Translations under genes and position numbers: made by a program | Notes under the pieces: generated by a model | Seen by the model: only the letters and a program-made list of their open reading frames with translations | Databases searched by the model: none | What the model was told of the DNA's origin: nothing | Shown here: positions 1 to 8,744 of the stretch, piece after piece | How the letters are laid out: each line of letters begins with the position of its first letter | How positions within the stretch are numbered: position 1 is the stretch's first letter | NCBI GenBank assembly: GCA_052035235.1 | Contig: JBPOHT010000001.1 | Coordinates: 62,001 to 126,000, forward strand | Reading direction: 5' to 3' | DNA from: Solimonas_A sp052035235 | Lineage (GTDB): Bacteria; Pseudomonadota; Gammaproteobacteria; Nevskiales; Nevskiaceae | Length of the DNA stretch: 64,000 nucleotides

Positions 1-483
1 AAGGACGCGGACATCTCCACCGCCGGCATCAGCCTGACCCCGGAATACGTCTGGGACGAGAAGGCCCGCCGCAATCGCCTGACCGGCTACCGCGCCCGCC
101 GCGACATCACGGTGACGGTGACCGACCTGAACAAGCTGGGGGACTACGTGCTGCGTGCCACCCAGGTGGGCGTCAACAACGTGTCCCCGCCGGTGCTGGA
201 GGCCTCCAACGCCCGGGAGCTGTCGCGCCAGGCCCTGGTCAAGGCGACCGACGACGCCCGCGGCAAGGCGCAGCTGCTGGCCGACACGCTGAAGGTGAAG
301 CTGGGCAGCATCTATGCCTTGAACGCCAGCGAGGGCTACTCCCAGCCGCCGATGCCGATGATGGCCCGCGGCATGGCCAAGGCCGAGGCCTTCGACAGCG
401 GCAACAGCCAGATGGGCCTGGAGCCGGGCGAGATCAAGTACACCGCCACGGTGAACGCGGACTTCGATCTGCTGGCCCAGTAA
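1..483 (+). CDS. SIMPL (DUF541) domain protein, C-terminal part
   Basis: The frame is open from the first base and stops at 481-483, so the 5' end lies outside the window; 160 residues are visible. The segment has the look of the C-terminal half of the SIMPL/DUF541 family: the 'TPEYVW...RLTGYRARRDITVTVTDL' region followed by a helix with 'ARGKAQLLADTL' and a final strand 'IKYTATVNADFDL'. Members are mostly exported or membrane-anchored periplasmic/outer-membrane proteins of unclear function, some implicated in oxidative stress. A Met/Pro-rich patch (around PPMPMMARGM) lies between the helix and the last strand. A perfect 15-bp hairpin follows 23 nt after the stop, so this looks like the last gene of its unit. 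Confidence 0.8.
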   Translation, partial: KDADISTAGISLTPEYVWDEKARRNRLTGYRARRDITVTVTDLNKLGDYVLRATQVGVNNVSPPVLEASNARELSRQALVKATDDARGKAQLLADTLKVKLGSIYALNASEGYSQPPMPMMARGMAKAEAFDSGNSQMGLEPGEIKYTATVNADFDLLAQ

Positions 484-505
484 GGGACCCGCCGTTGCAT
501 CTGAC

Positions 506-540
506 TCCGCCGATGCCGGGCCTGCCCCGGCATCGGCGGA
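506..540 (+). terminator. Strong hairpin after the SIMPL gene
   Basis: Perfect inverted repeat: 15-bp arms at 506-520 and 526-540 around a 5-nt loop. It lies 23 nt after the stop of the SIMPL gene and 70 nt before purE. There is no T-run behind it, so it is not a textbook intrinsic terminator; it may stabilise the upstream mRNA 3' end or act with Rho. Confidence 0.5.
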
Positions 541-609
541 CCGGTGGTAGTACCCGCGTCGCCGGTTTTTGCGATAATCCGCCACTTTCCCGCCGTACAG
601 GCAGAGAAA

Positions 610-1116
610 GTGGCCAAGAAGCAAGCTAAGCCGCTGGTCGGCGTCATCATGGGTTCCCGGTCCGACTGGGAGACGATGGCGCACGCCGTCCAGATGCTGG
701 AAGACCTGGGCGTGCCCTACGAGGCGCGCGTCGTCTCCGCGCACCGCACCCCCGACCTCCTCTTCGAATACGCCGGCAGCGCCGTGAGCCGCGGGCTGCG
801 GGTGATCATCGCCGGTGCCGGCGGTGCCGCCCACCTGCCGGGCATGTGCGCCGCCAAGACGCGTCTGCCGGTCTTCGGCGTGCCGGTGCAGTCCAAGGCC
901 CTCAGCGGCCAGGACTCGCTGCTGTCCATCGTGCAGATGCCGGCCGGCATTCCAGTGGGCACGCTGGCGATCGGCAAGGCGGGCGCCACCAACGCGGCCC
1001 TGCTGGCCGCCGCCGTGCTGGCCACCACCGATGCCGCCCTGGCCAAGCGCCTGGACCGCTTCCGTGCCGAGCAGACCGCCAAAGTGTTGAACGACGAGCC
1101 TCTGAAGTTGCCATGA
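610..1116 (+). CDS. purE: N5-carboxyaminoimidazole ribonucleotide mutase PurE
   Basis: Class I PurE: converts N5-CAIR to CAIR in de novo purine synthesis. The hallmark 'GVIMGSRSDWETM' begins near residue 10, followed by 'ARVVSAHRTPD' with the catalytic histidine, the 'GAGGAAHLPGM' loop and 'LSGQDSLLSIVQMPAGIPVGTLAIG'. I use the GTG at 610, giving 168 residues (the family is about 160-175); the frame is open further 5' to 544, but that stretch is not conserved-looking. It overlaps purK by 3 nt in an ATGA arrangement, so the two successive steps are translationally coupled, as in many proteobacteria. Confidence 0.95.
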   Translation: MAKKQAKPLVGVIMGSRSDWETMAHAVQMLEDLGVPYEARVVSAHRTPDLLFEYAGSAVSRGLRVIIAGAGGAAHLPGMCAAKTRLPVFGVPVQSKALSGQDSLLSIVQMPAGIPVGTLAIGKAGATNAALLAAAVLATTDAALAKRLDRFRAEQTAKVLNDEPLKLP

Positions 1117-2204
1117 AGATCGGTATTTTGGGGGCGGGTCAGCTCGGACGCATGCTGGCCCTGGCGGGTTATCCGCTGGACTTCGATTTCGTGTTCCTGG
1201 ACCCGGCCACCGAGGCTTGTGCCGCGCCGCTGGGCGAGCACATCCACGCCGACTACCAGGACGAGCGCGCCCTGGCCGAGTTCTGCGTGGCGGTAGATAT
1301 CGCCACCTACGAATTCGAGAACGTGCCGGCGAAGACCGCCGAGTTCGTCGCCGGCCGCATTCCGCTACTGCCGGCGCCGGTGGCGCTGACGGTCGGCCAG
1401 GATCGCCTGTCCGAGAAGCAGCTGTTCGACAAGCTCAAGGTGCCGGTGCCGCGCTACATGCCGGTGGCCACGCGCGAGGCGCTGGAACTGGCGGTGAAGA
1501 ACATCGGCCTGCCGTCGGTGCTCAAGACCCGCCGCCTGGGCTATGACGGTAAGGGCCAGGCGGTGCTGCGCAAGCCAGAAGACCTGGACGCCGCCTGGAG
1601 CCGTCTGGGCGGCCAGCCGCTGATCCTGGAGGCCTTCGTGCCGTTCCAGCGCGAGCTGTCCTGCCTGGCCGTGCGCGGCAAGACCGGCGAGATGCGTTTC
1701 TACCCGGTGGTGGAGAACGTGCACCGCGACGGCATCCTGCGCGTGGCGATCCCGCAGGCCAACGATCCGCTGCAGGCCGAGGCCGAGGACTATGCCCGCC
1801 GCGTGGTCGAGCAGCTGGGCTACGTCGGCGTGCTGGCCTTCGAGTTCTTCGTGGCCGACGGTCGCCTGCTGGCCAACGAGATCGCGCCGCGCGTGCACAA
1901 CTCCGGCCACTGGAGCATCGAGGGCGCGGTCTGCTCGCAGTTCGAGAACCATCTTCGCGCCATCGCCGGCCTGCCGCTGGGCGATACCGGCCTGCGTGGA
2001 CACTCGGCGATGATCAATTTCATTGGCGATGCCCCGGCCAACGAGAAGCTGGCGGCGATCCCCGGCGTTCACATCCACCACTACGGCAAGACCCCCAAGC
2101 CGCAGCGCAAGGTGGGGCATGCGACGGTGACGGCCGTGAGCGCGGAAGAACTGGCGCAGCGTGTCGCCATCGTCAGCCAGCTCGCCGATTCGGTCGGGGA
2201 TTGA
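1113..2204 (+). CDS. purK: N5-carboxyaminoimidazole ribonucleotide synthase PurK
   Basis: ATP-grasp enzyme that makes N5-CAIR from AIR, bicarbonate and ATP, handing the product to PurE. The ATG at 1113 overlaps the purE stop and gives 363 residues, normal for PurK. Visible features: N-terminal GAGQLGRM nucleotide/ligand loop (residues 7-14), 'ATYEFENVP' near 70, the ATP-grasp segment 'SVLKTRRLGYDGKGQAV' around 135-150, and the metal-binding 'NEIAPRVHNSGHW' beginning at residue 255. A dispersed hairpin repeat starts immediately after the stop and separates purK from the convergent ParA-like gene. Confidence 0.96.
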   Translation: MKIGILGAGQLGRMLALAGYPLDFDFVFLDPATEACAAPLGEHIHADYQDERALAEFCVAVDIATYEFENVPAKTAEFVAGRIPLLPAPVALTVGQDRLSEKQLFDKLKVPVPRYMPVATREALELAVKNIGLPSVLKTRRLGYDGKGQAVLRKPEDLDAAWSRLGGQPLILEAFVPFQRELSCLAVRGKTGEMRFYPVVENVHRDGILRVAIPQANDPLQAEAEDYARRVVEQLGYVGVLAFEFFVADGRLLANEIAPRVHNSGHWSIEGAVCSQFENHLRAIAGLPLGDTGLRGHSAMINFIGDAPANEKLAAIPGVHIHHYGKTPKPQRKVGHATVTAVSAEELAQRVAIVSQLADSVGD

Positions 2205-2325
2205 GGGCACGAATAAACCTACTCCGCTGCCCGATCTTGCATCTCCGGTGCTCGCCGTACTCCAGTACGTCTCCGCTCCTCGATGCAACCTCGGGCATGC
2301 TCGCTACGGTTTCTTCGCGCCCTCT
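2205..2325 (+). repeat. Hairpin repeat, copy 1 (between convergent genes)
   Basis: Shares most of about 115 bp with the reverse complement of 13137-13250. Within it TTGCATC (2237-2243) pairs with GATGCAA (2281-2287), enclosing an inner stem around GTACTCCAGTAC. It fills the gap between purK and the ParA-like gene, which converge here; copy 2 sits between another convergent pair. Confidence 0.75.
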
Positions 2326-2337
2326 GGAGCGTATGGC

Positions 2338-3084
2338 TTACAGGCCGAGGTCTTTCTTCAACTCCAGCCACAGCTCCGCGTACGCCAGCAACGCCGGGTC
2401 TTCCGAGCCGGCATAGGCCGCCAGCGGTGCGCGGTGTTCGCCCATGCGCTCCACCGTCGAGGCATAGGGGATCACCGCCGCATAGCGCCGTGCCATCGCG
2501 GCGGGCGGGTTTTCCAGCAGCTCGCGGTGCAGCGAGCGGCGCCGGTCGGCCATCGAGTAGAACGGCCGCAGCTTCTTGGCGTCGAAGCCCTCCGCCTTGA
2601 AGTAGGCCTGCACCTGCTCCAGTGCGCGCAGCGACAGCCAGGTCGGCACCACCGGCAGCAGCACGCGGTCGGCGGCGGCGAAGAGGCTGTCCGCCAGGTG
2701 GGACAGGCTTGGCGGACAGTCCAGCACGGTCAGGGCGTACTGCTCCGAGAAGGGCTTGAGCAGGCGTTTGAGTGCCTCGCGCGGCGGCTCCACCTTCTTC
2801 AGGATGATGTCGAGATAGCGGTAGGACAGGTCCGCCGGGATCAGGGAGAGATGCTTGTAGGGCGAGGGCTTCACCAGCCGCCCCGCGGGCGTGGTGCCTT
2901 CGAACACCTTCTTGGCCTTGTGCTCTTCCGACTCGCCGTGGAAGTACCAGCTGGAGGCGCCCTGCGGGTCCAGGTCCCAGAGCAGGGTGGGCACGCCATG
3001 TGCGGCGGCGAGGTAGGTCAGGTTGACCGAGGCGGCGGTTTTTCCGACGCCGCCCTTCAAGTTGTACAACGCGATGCTGCGCAT
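2338..3084 (-). CDS. ParA/Soj-family ATPase (orphan)
   Basis: 248 residues of the ParA/MinD P-loop ATPase superfamily. The deviant Walker A is KGGVGKTA at residues 10-17 (signature lysine K10), the A' motif is 'DLDPQGASS' with D39, and Walker B is in 'LTVLDCPPSL' near 115-125. Such ATPases position DNA or protein cargo by dynamic ATP-dependent surface binding. No parB, parS-like array or flagellar/chemotaxis neighbour is present; the next genes upstream are degV and aroK. It is therefore not the chromosomal parAB locus, which normally lies near the origin, and its cargo is unknown. The gene begins 41 nt after the degV stop and may be co-transcribed with it. Confidence 0.85.
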   Translation of the reverse strand: MRSIALYNLKGGVGKTAASVNLTYLAAAHGVPTLLWDLDPQGASSWYFHGESEEHKAKKVFEGTTPAGRLVKPSPYKHLSLIPADLSYRYLDIILKKVEPPREALKRLLKPFSEQYALTVLDCPPSLSHLADSLFAAADRVLLPVVPTWLSLRALEQVQAYFKAEGFDAKKLRPFYSMADRRRSLHRELLENPPAAMARRYAAVIPYASTVERMGEHRAPLAAYAGSEDPALLAYAELWLELKKDLGL

Positions 3085-3125
3085 GCCGGAACGCTCCTGC
3101 TGCGAATGCCGCGAAGGAACAGCTG

Positions 3126-4067
3126 CTAGGTGAAGGGGTTCAGCTCTCCACCCCAGGCCACGGCCACGCAGCCGCCGCCGGTGTTCACCGCGGCGGTCGC
3201 GGACATGATGCTGACGAGGATCTCGATGCTGTGCTCGCGTGCCGCCTTGGCCAGGTCGTCATAGCCGGGCAGGGCGGCGACCTGGTCCAGCGGGCCGCCG
3301 TAGCTGATGCAGAGGTGCTGGGTGCCGATGCCGCGCCGGATTTCCCCGGCCACGTGGCGGAACATCCGCTCGACCGCCTGCTTGTAGCCACGTACCTTGG
3401 CTACCGGCTGTGTCTCGCCGCGATAGCAGAGGATCACCGGCTTGATGTCCAGCGCCGAGCCGATCGCGTAGGTCAGCAGGCCGATACTCTTCTCGCCTTT
3501 CTTGATGCCACGGTTGCGGATGTAATACAGGTCGTTGGGCACCATGTAGCCCACGACGTTCTCGCGCAGCTCGTCCAGGCGCTTGCGGATCTCGTTGGCG
3601 CCGACCCCGCTGCGGGCCAGCTTGGCCGCCTCGGCCGCCAGCACGCCGGTGCCGCAGAACATGCTCTTGCTGTCGACCACGCGCAGGGCGAACGGCCCGC
3701 TGACGCCCTGGCGCGCGCGCGCGTTCTTGTAGTCGTTGAGGATCGCGAACGAGGCCTTGGTGGCGTTCTCGAAGATGGCGCTGCGCGTGGCGGTGATCGT
3801 CACGCAGAAGACGTAGTCGTAGTCCAGCACGATATCCGTCAGGAATTTCTCGCGGATCTGCTCGGCGGTGAAGGGGACGCTGTGGGCGTTCAGTCCCTTG
3901 GAGGCCAGCTGTTCGGCGTAGAAGCGGATGGTGGCGTCGGGATCGCGGGCGTCGTTGAGCACTTCGTCGCCGAGGTGGATAGCGATGGGTAACACGCCGA
4001 CCTTGTGCTCCCGCAGGAATTCATGCGGCAGATCGCAGGTGGCGTCTACAACGACTCCGATGCGCAT
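3126..4067 (-). CDS. DegV family fatty-acid-binding protein
   Basis: 313 residues. The opening 'MRIGVVVDATCDLP' and the later 'VVDSKSMFCGTG' and 'YYIRNRGIKKGEKSIGLLTYAIGSALDIKPVI' blocks are characteristic of DegV, two-lobed proteins that hold a fatty acid; in Gram-positive bacteria FakB members present fatty acids to a kinase. No FakA kinase is visible here, and the proteobacterial role is not established. The protein ends in an 'NTGGGCVAVAWGG' segment typical of the ligand pocket side. It follows aroK on the same strand after 97 nt, where aroB is usually found in other gammaproteobacteria. Confidence 0.88.
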   Translation of the reverse strand: MRIGVVVDATCDLPHEFLREHKVGVLPIAIHLGDEVLNDARDPDATIRFYAEQLASKGLNAHSVPFTAEQIREKFLTDIVLDYDYVFCVTITATRSAIFENATKASFAILNDYKNARARQGVSGPFALRVVDSKSMFCGTGVLAAEAAKLARSGVGANEIRKRLDELRENVVGYMVPNDLYYIRNRGIKKGEKSIGLLTYAIGSALDIKPVILCYRGETQPVAKVRGYKQAVERMFRHVAGEIRRGIGTQHLCISYGGPLDQVAALPGYDDLAKAAREHSIEILVSIMSATAAVNTGGGCVAVAWGGELNPFT

Positions 4068-4164
4068 GGCTCCCTCCCTCGGCCCGACGGGGCTATTCCT
4101 GACGGTACTTACCTATTATGCACAGCCGCGCAGGATTGCGGGACCGCGCGGGATCAGCTTTGGA

Positions 4165-4692
4165 TCAGCTTTCTGGGCCCGCCAGCTGGTCCTGGATTTC
4201 CTTGACCAGCGCCTTGGCACTGCGCTCGTCGGTGTCCAGGACCAGGTCGGCGATCTCCCGGTACAGGGGGTCGCGCTGGCTGAACAGGGTTTCCAGCACC
4301 TCGCGCCGGTTGGCGCTGTTCTTGAGCAGGGGGCGGTTGTCGGAGCGGGCCGTACGGGCCAGTTGCTGTTCGACGCTGGCATGCAGGTAGACGACGAAAC
4401 CGCGTGCGGCCAGGGACTGGCGGTTGTCCGGGTCCAGCACGCTGCCGCCGCCGGTGGCCAGGACGATGCCGCTGCGCAGCGTCAGGTCGGCGATCACGGC
4501 CTTTTCCCGACGCCGGAAGCCCGGTTCGCCTTCCTTCTCGAAGATATAGGGAATATCGACGCCGGTCCGCTGCTCGATCTCGTGATCGCTGTCGATGAAC
4601 TCCAGCGACATCGCTTCCCCCAGGCGTTTCCCCACGGTGGTCTTGCCGGCGCCCATGGGGCCGACCAGGAAGATGCTCGCTCTCTTGTTCAT
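4165..4692 (-). CDS. aroK: Shikimate kinase AroK
   Basis: Phosphorylates shikimate at O3 in aromatic amino acid synthesis. 175 residues with Walker A GPMGAGKT at 11-18, 'FIDSDHEIE' (magnesium/shikimate aspartates, about 33-41), 'FRRREKAVI' with the shikimate-binding arginine and the 'ATGGGSV' loop. It is the gene downstream of pilQ, the classic gammaproteobacterial order, but the usual partner aroB (3-dehydroquinate synthase) is missing; degV follows instead. A perfect GC-rich hairpin lies between pilQ and aroK and could reduce read-through from the pilus operon. Confidence 0.95.
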   Translation of the reverse strand: MNKRASIFLVGPMGAGKTTVGKRLGEAMSLEFIDSDHEIEQRTGVDIPYIFEKEGEPGFRRREKAVIADLTLRSGIVLATGGGSVLDPDNRQSLAARGFVVYLHASVEQQLARTARSDNRPLLKNSANRREVLETLFSQRDPLYREIADLVLDTDERSAKALVKEIQDQLAGPES

Positions 4693-4723
4693 GCGGCGAA
4701 GGGATCGGCGTGCCGCGGAAACG

Positions 4724-4750
4724 CCGGGGCCGGCGTCAGGCCGGCCCCGG
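4724..4750 (-). terminator. Hairpin between pilQ and aroK
   Basis: Perfect 11-bp arms (4724-4734 and 4740-4750) around GTCAG, in the 66-nt gap after the pilQ stop. On the minus strand only a short CGTTTCC follows, so termination would be partial at best; an attenuator or processing role is an inference. Confidence 0.45.
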
Positions 4751-4758
4751 GATCGCCG

Positions 4759-6930
4759 TCAGTTGACGCGCAGGCCTTCCTGCAGGACCTTCGGCGTGAC
4801 GAAGATCAGCAGTTCGCGCTTGATGGAGCTCTTTTCATCCTTGCGGAACAAGCGCCCGAGCAGGGGGATATCGCCCAGCAGGGGCACCTTGGTCTGGTCG
4901 CTGGTGCTTTCCTGGTTGAATACGCCGCCCAGCACCACGGTCTCGCCGCTGCGCACCAGCACCTGCGTGTTCAGGCGGCGGGTATCGATGGCCGGGGCGG
5001 TGCCACCCAGTCCGGTGGGTACATTCTGTCCCTGGCTGTCATTGGTCACGGCCAGGTCCATCACCACGCGGTCGTCCGGCGTGATCTGCGGGGTGACCAG
5101 CAGCGACAGTACGGCTTTCTTGAAGGAGATCGTCGCGGCGCCGCTCGAAGCGGACTCGAGATAGGGAATTTCGCGGCCTTGTTCCACCGAGGCCTGCTTG
5201 CCGTTGGCGGTGACGACGCGCGGGGTGGAGACGACTTCGCCGCGGCCCTCGGTTTGCAGGGCCGACAGCTCCAGGTCCACCAGGTAGTCGGCTCCCAGGA
5301 TCGCCAAGCCAAAGGAACCGGCAGGGGCATTGCTCGTCGGCAGGTTGACGTTGTAGCGATCAGCCTGCGCGCCGAGGGTGACTGGGAAGCCGCCGTTCTG
5401 CAGGAAGCTGCCGACCGTGGTGTTGGTGGCGGTATTGCTGCCCGAAGTGGTGACAAGGCCGCTGTTCCCATTGCGCGCCACGGTAGAGACGCCGAAGCGC
5501 ACGCCGAGTTGCTTGGAATAGTCATCGTCGGCGATGACGATGCGCGACTCGATCAGTACCTGCCGAACCGGGATGTCGAGACGCGAGAACAGGGCGCGCA
5601 TCTCTTCGATCTTCTCGCGGGTTTCCAGGATGATCAGGGTGTTGGTGCGTTCGTCCACCGACATGCGGCCGCGCTCACTGAGCATGGACTGCTTGTCGCC
5701 GCCGGCGCGAACCAGGGCCGACATGTCCGTGGCCTTGGCGTAGTTCAGCTGGATGATCTCCGAGCGCAGCGGCGAAAGCTCGCTCTTCTGCTTGGCAGAC
5801 TCCAGCTCCACGCGCTCACGGGTGGCCAGTTCCTGCAGCGGCGCCACCAGCATGACGTTGCCCTGCTGGCGCAGGCCCAGGCCCTTGGTGCGCAGGATGA
5901 TGTCCAGCGCCTGGTCCCAGGGAACGTTCTGCAGACGCATGGCGATGTCGCCCTGCACGGCGTCACTGACCACCATGTTGGTGCCGGCCACGTCGGCGAT
6001 GATCTGCAGCAACGCGCGGACGTCGATGTTCTGGAAGGACAGGCTGATGCGCTCGCCGGTGAACTGCGGCTGCTCCTTCTTTCGCTGTTCGACCTTCTCC
6101 GGCGTCAACGCCTGGATTTCCAGCGTGAACTGGTCACCGGTCTGGTAGGCGGCCTGTTCGTACTCGATGCCGGCGGCCGGGGTGATGCTGATCACCACGT
6201 CGCCGCCTTCACGGCGGGTATCGATGAACTTCACCGGAGTAGCGAAATCGAGCACGTCGAGTCGCTTGAGCAGGCGCTCGGCGACGGTCGCATCCCGGAA
6301 GGTGGCGACGACCTTGCCTCCTTCCTCGCGTACGTCTACCGGGGTACGGGTATTGGCGAGCTGCACGACGACGCGACCTTCGCCACGTTCGCCGCGACGG
6401 AAGTCGATGCCGCGCAGGGCGGAGCCGGCGGGCTCGGCTTGTTGTGGGGAAAGCGTCGCCGAAGAAGCCAGGCGTGCCACCGGGGCACTGGACGAGGCGC
6501 TGCTGTTGACGGCGGCAGTCGAAGCGGAGCCGTCCAGCTGAACCAGGACCTTGTTGCCTTCCACGCGCAGGTTGTAGGGGGTGAGCTGACCCAGCTCCAC
6601 GACGACGCGCGTGCGGCCCTTGGCTTCGGCCGCGGCCACGGAGCGCACGTTACCGATGTTGACCTTCTTGTAGCGCTCGGGCAGCGCGACCTGGGTTTCA
6701 GGTAGATCCATCGACAATCGTGCCGGCTTGTCGATGGTGAACACGACCGGTTCGGGGGCGACCGCGGAGAGCGTCATCGTCAGTAGGACCCGATCGTTGT
6801 CCTGGGTCGTGAAGTCGATCGACTGCAGGGCGCGTGCACCCTGGGCTTGTGCGCCTCCGGCCAGCAGCAGGGCTGCCGACGCGAGGGCAGCTCTCAAGGC
6901 TGCTTTGGTCATCTCACTGAGCTTGAACAT
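4759..6930 (-). CDS. pilQ: Type IV pilus secretin PilQ
   Basis: Outer-membrane channel through which the pilus leaves the cell. 723 residues: signal peptide (cut after about residue 29, 'LLAGGAQAQG'), two AMIN domains in tandem (roughly 35-125 and 175-260) that bind peptidoglycan, a secretin short N-terminal domain near 290-345 ('ISLSFQNIDVRALLQIIADVAG'), an N-domain with 'VDERTNTLIILETREKIEEM', and the multimerising secretin core ending 'RELLIFVTPKVL'. A serine-rich linker (about 137-150) separates the AMIN domains. Last gene of pilMNOPQ, 13 nt after pilP. Confidence 0.97.
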   Translation of the reverse strand: MFKLSEMTKAALRAALASAALLLAGGAQAQGARALQSIDFTTQDNDRVLLTMTLSAVAPEPVVFTIDKPARLSMDLPETQVALPERYKKVNIGNVRSVAAAEAKGRTRVVVELGQLTPYNLRVEGNKVLVQLDGSASTAAVNSSASSSAPVARLASSATLSPQQAEPAGSALRGIDFRRGERGEGRVVVQLANTRTPVDVREEGGKVVATFRDATVAERLLKRLDVLDFATPVKFIDTRREGGDVVISITPAAGIEYEQAAYQTGDQFTLEIQALTPEKVEQRKKEQPQFTGERISLSFQNIDVRALLQIIADVAGTNMVVSDAVQGDIAMRLQNVPWDQALDIILRTKGLGLRQQGNVMLVAPLQELATRERVELESAKQKSELSPLRSEIIQLNYAKATDMSALVRAGGDKQSMLSERGRMSVDERTNTLIILETREKIEEMRALFSRLDIPVRQVLIESRIVIADDDYSKQLGVRFGVSTVARNGNSGLVTTSGSNTATNTTVGSFLQNGGFPVTLGAQADRYNVNLPTSNAPAGSFGLAILGADYLVDLELSALQTEGRGEVVSTPRVVTANGKQASVEQGREIPYLESASSGAATISFKKAVLSLLVTPQITPDDRVVMDLAVTNDSQGQNVPTGLGGTAPAIDTRRLNTQVLVRSGETVVLGGVFNQESTSDQTKVPLLGDIPLLGRLFRKDEKSSIKRELLIFVTPKVLQEGLRVN

Positions 6931-6943
6931 CGCCAGTCACTCC

Positions 6944-7477
6944 CTAATTACTTTTGGTTTCCGCCAGCGTCAATGACGCCGGACGTTGAATCCATCCACC
7001 GAAGCCGTCTGCCACCAGTTCCATCAGGCCGACTTCAGCCTCGGAAATGGAGACGATCTCGCCGTAGTTCTGCCCCATGTGATTCTTGACGGTGACGCGG
7101 TGCACGACCCCGTCCGGCGCCTTGATCAGCACGAACACCTTGCCCTTGGTATCGACCGTGCCGACCATGCGCAATCCGTCCAGCGGGAACTCTTCCAGAG
7201 GTTCCTTGTTGCGGTTCAGGTCGGGCCGGACACTGCTATTGCTGGCCTGACGGGACGGCTCGATCGAAGCGAAGGGGTCGCGCCGGCCGGCAGCCTCGTA
7301 GGTGAAGGCCTCGTACTGCTTCATCTGCGGGATCGGTTCGATCGGCGTCGGCGGGCGGGCCTTGACCTCGGACACCCAGGCCTCGAGATCCTTCAGGCCC
7401 TTGCCGCAGGCGCTCAGCATCACCACGGACAGGAGCAGGGCAATCGGGCGGAGTTTGTTCAGCTGTGCTGGCTTCAT
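6944..7477 (-). CDS. pilP: Type IV pilus alignment lipoprotein PilP
   Basis: 177-residue lipoprotein connecting the inner-membrane PilMNO platform to the PilQ secretin. Signal peptide with lipobox LSAC (acylated cysteine at about 25), a proline-rich linker near 40-50, 'YEAAGRRDPFAS' and the C-terminal beta domain 'LDGLRMVGTVDTKGKVFVLIKAPDGVVHRVTVKNHMG' in which each strand is recognisable (read here in parts). Spacing to pilO is 11 nt and to pilQ 13 nt, so it is inside one transcript. Confidence 0.95.
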   Translation of the reverse strand: MKPAQLNKLRPIALLLSVVMLSACGKGLKDLEAWVSEVKARPPTPIEPIPQMKQYEAFTYEAAGRRDPFASIEPSRQASNSSVRPDLNRNKEPLEEFPLDGLRMVGTVDTKGKVFVLIKAPDGVVHRVTVKNHMGQNYGEIVSISEAEVGLMELVADGFGGWIQRPASLTLAETKSN

Positions 7478-7488
7478 GGCTCCGCCTT

Positions 7489-8157
7489 CTACTTGGCCTT
7501 CTTGGGCTTGGAGCTGGCTTCGACGCTTTCGGCCTCGGCGATTTCATCGTCGTCGAGATAGCGGTAGGTCTTGGCCAGTGCCTGCATGCGCAGCGTGCCC
7601 TCGGCCAGCTTTGCCTTGTCACCCTTGGGAGGTAGCGTGATCTCGACTTCGTCAATAGTCACGATGCGCGGCAAGGCGGCGATCGCGCTGACGAAATTGC
7701 CCATCTCGTGATAGGTGCCAGTGACGATGATCTTGTTCGGGATTTCCGCATAGAACTCCCGGGGACTGTCCGGCTGGGGCTGGAACAGCTCCTCTTCCAG
7801 GCTCGATGCCACGCGAGCCTGCGAAATGTCGTTCAACAGGTTGGCGACCTCGCTCTTGCTCGGCAACTGCTTGAGCATGGCACCGAAGTCCTTCTCCATC
7901 TCGGCGAGTTGAGCCTTGAACGCGTCCAGTGCGGCGGCCTTGCCCTGGTTTTCCTCGAACTGCTTGCGCAGGTTCAGCTCCTTGGCCTCCTCGGCTTGGA
8001 GCTCTTCATACACCGGATTGACCAGGAAATAGATGCCCGCCATCAGGACCAGCAGCCCGCCGGCCACGGAGGCGGCAATGCGGACCCAGAGCGGCCAGCC
8101 GCCCGGATTGCGCGAATCCAGTGTCTGCAGCTCCGCAATGGCCTGCTGGACGTTCAC
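7489..8157 (-). CDS. pilO: Type IV pilus inner-membrane protein PilO
   Basis: 222 residues. One transmembrane helix around residues 28-47 ('IAASVAGGLLVLMAGIYFLV'), a periplasmic coiled coil (about 52-95, rich in E/K/Q), then a ferredoxin-like domain ('FYAEIPNKIIVTGTYHEMGNFVSAIAALPRIV', seen in pieces) typical of PilO. It heterodimerises with PilN and contacts PilP. The extended lysine/alanine tail after the last strand ('ASSKPKKAK') is not unusual. Its start overlaps the pilN stop by 4 nt. Confidence 0.95.
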   Translation of the reverse strand: MNVQQAIAELQTLDSRNPGGWPLWVRIAASVAGGLLVLMAGIYFLVNPVYEELQAEEAKELNLRKQFEENQGKAAALDAFKAQLAEMEKDFGAMLKQLPSKSEVANLLNDISQARVASSLEEELFQPQPDSPREFYAEIPNKIIVTGTYHEMGNFVSAIAALPRIVTIDEVEITLPPKGDKAKLAEGTLRMQALAKTYRYLDDDEIAEAESVEASSKPKKAK

Positions 8158-8744
8158 TGCGCACCCCCTTCACCGTTTGCGGGGGGGGAAGCATCGGAGG
8201 GCACCTTCAAGGCCTTGACCCGGAGCTGGAAGTCACCGCGCCGCAGCTGTTCCTGCTCGCTGGTCTTGATCACCACCAGCATCGGGTTCTGGAACCAGGG
8301 CGAGGCCTCGAGGTTCTTCATGTAGGTGGACACGCGGCCATTGGACTCCGCGGTGCCATCGATGGTGACGCCTTCTGGCGTTTGCTTGATCGAGCGGATG
8401 CTGACGCCGTCCGGGAGCGTGTTGACGATTTCGTCGAAGAAGTGCACCGAAGCCGAACGACTGGCCTGCAACTCCTCGATCACGCGCATGCGCGCCAGCA
8501 GGTTGTCGCGGACCTTCTCGAGTTCTTGTATTTCCTTGATCTTCTGCTCGGTTTCGTCGATCTGGCGCTGCAGGTAAGCGTTGCGCTCCTGCTGAGATGA
8601 AACCGCGCCGCTGACCGTGCTGTAGCCCAAGCCCACCACCGCGGCGCTGGCCAGCATCCCCAGTCCCAGCATGCTGAGGAACTGCTGCTTGCGCTTGGCG
8701 CGCCGCTCGGCGCGCCAGTCGAGTAGGTTGATGCGCGTCGTCAT
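8154..8744 (-). CDS. pilN: Type IV pilus assembly protein PilN
   Basis: 196 residues. The short cytoplasmic N-terminus 'TTRINLLDWRAER' contains the conserved INLLxWR peptide that docks into PilM. A transmembrane helix (about 25-45) is followed by a periplasmic coiled coil and a ferredoxin-like fold. Overlaps of 4 nt with both pilM and pilO indicate translational coupling and stoichiometric assembly of the alignment complex. Confidence 0.95.
   Translation of the reverse strand: MTTRINLLDWRAERRAKRKQQFLSMLGLGMLASAAVVGLGYSTVSGAVSSQQERNAYLQRQIDETEQKIKEIQELEKVRDNLLARMRVIEELQASRSASVHFFDEIVNTLPDGVSIRSIKQTPEGVTIDGTAESNGRVSTYMKNLEASPWFQNPMLVVIKTSEQEQLRRGDFQLRVKALKVPSDASPPANGEGGAQ

Noticed and set aside
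506..540. Calling every strong hairpin (506, 4724, 36740) a Rho-independent terminator
   Set aside because: These have perfect stems but no T-run; listed as hairpins with low confidence only.
3928..6705. Long plus-strand open frame of 925 codons opposite pilQ, aroK and degV
   Set aside because: Antisense shadow in high-GC DNA: no family similarity, crosses three real genes and their gaps.
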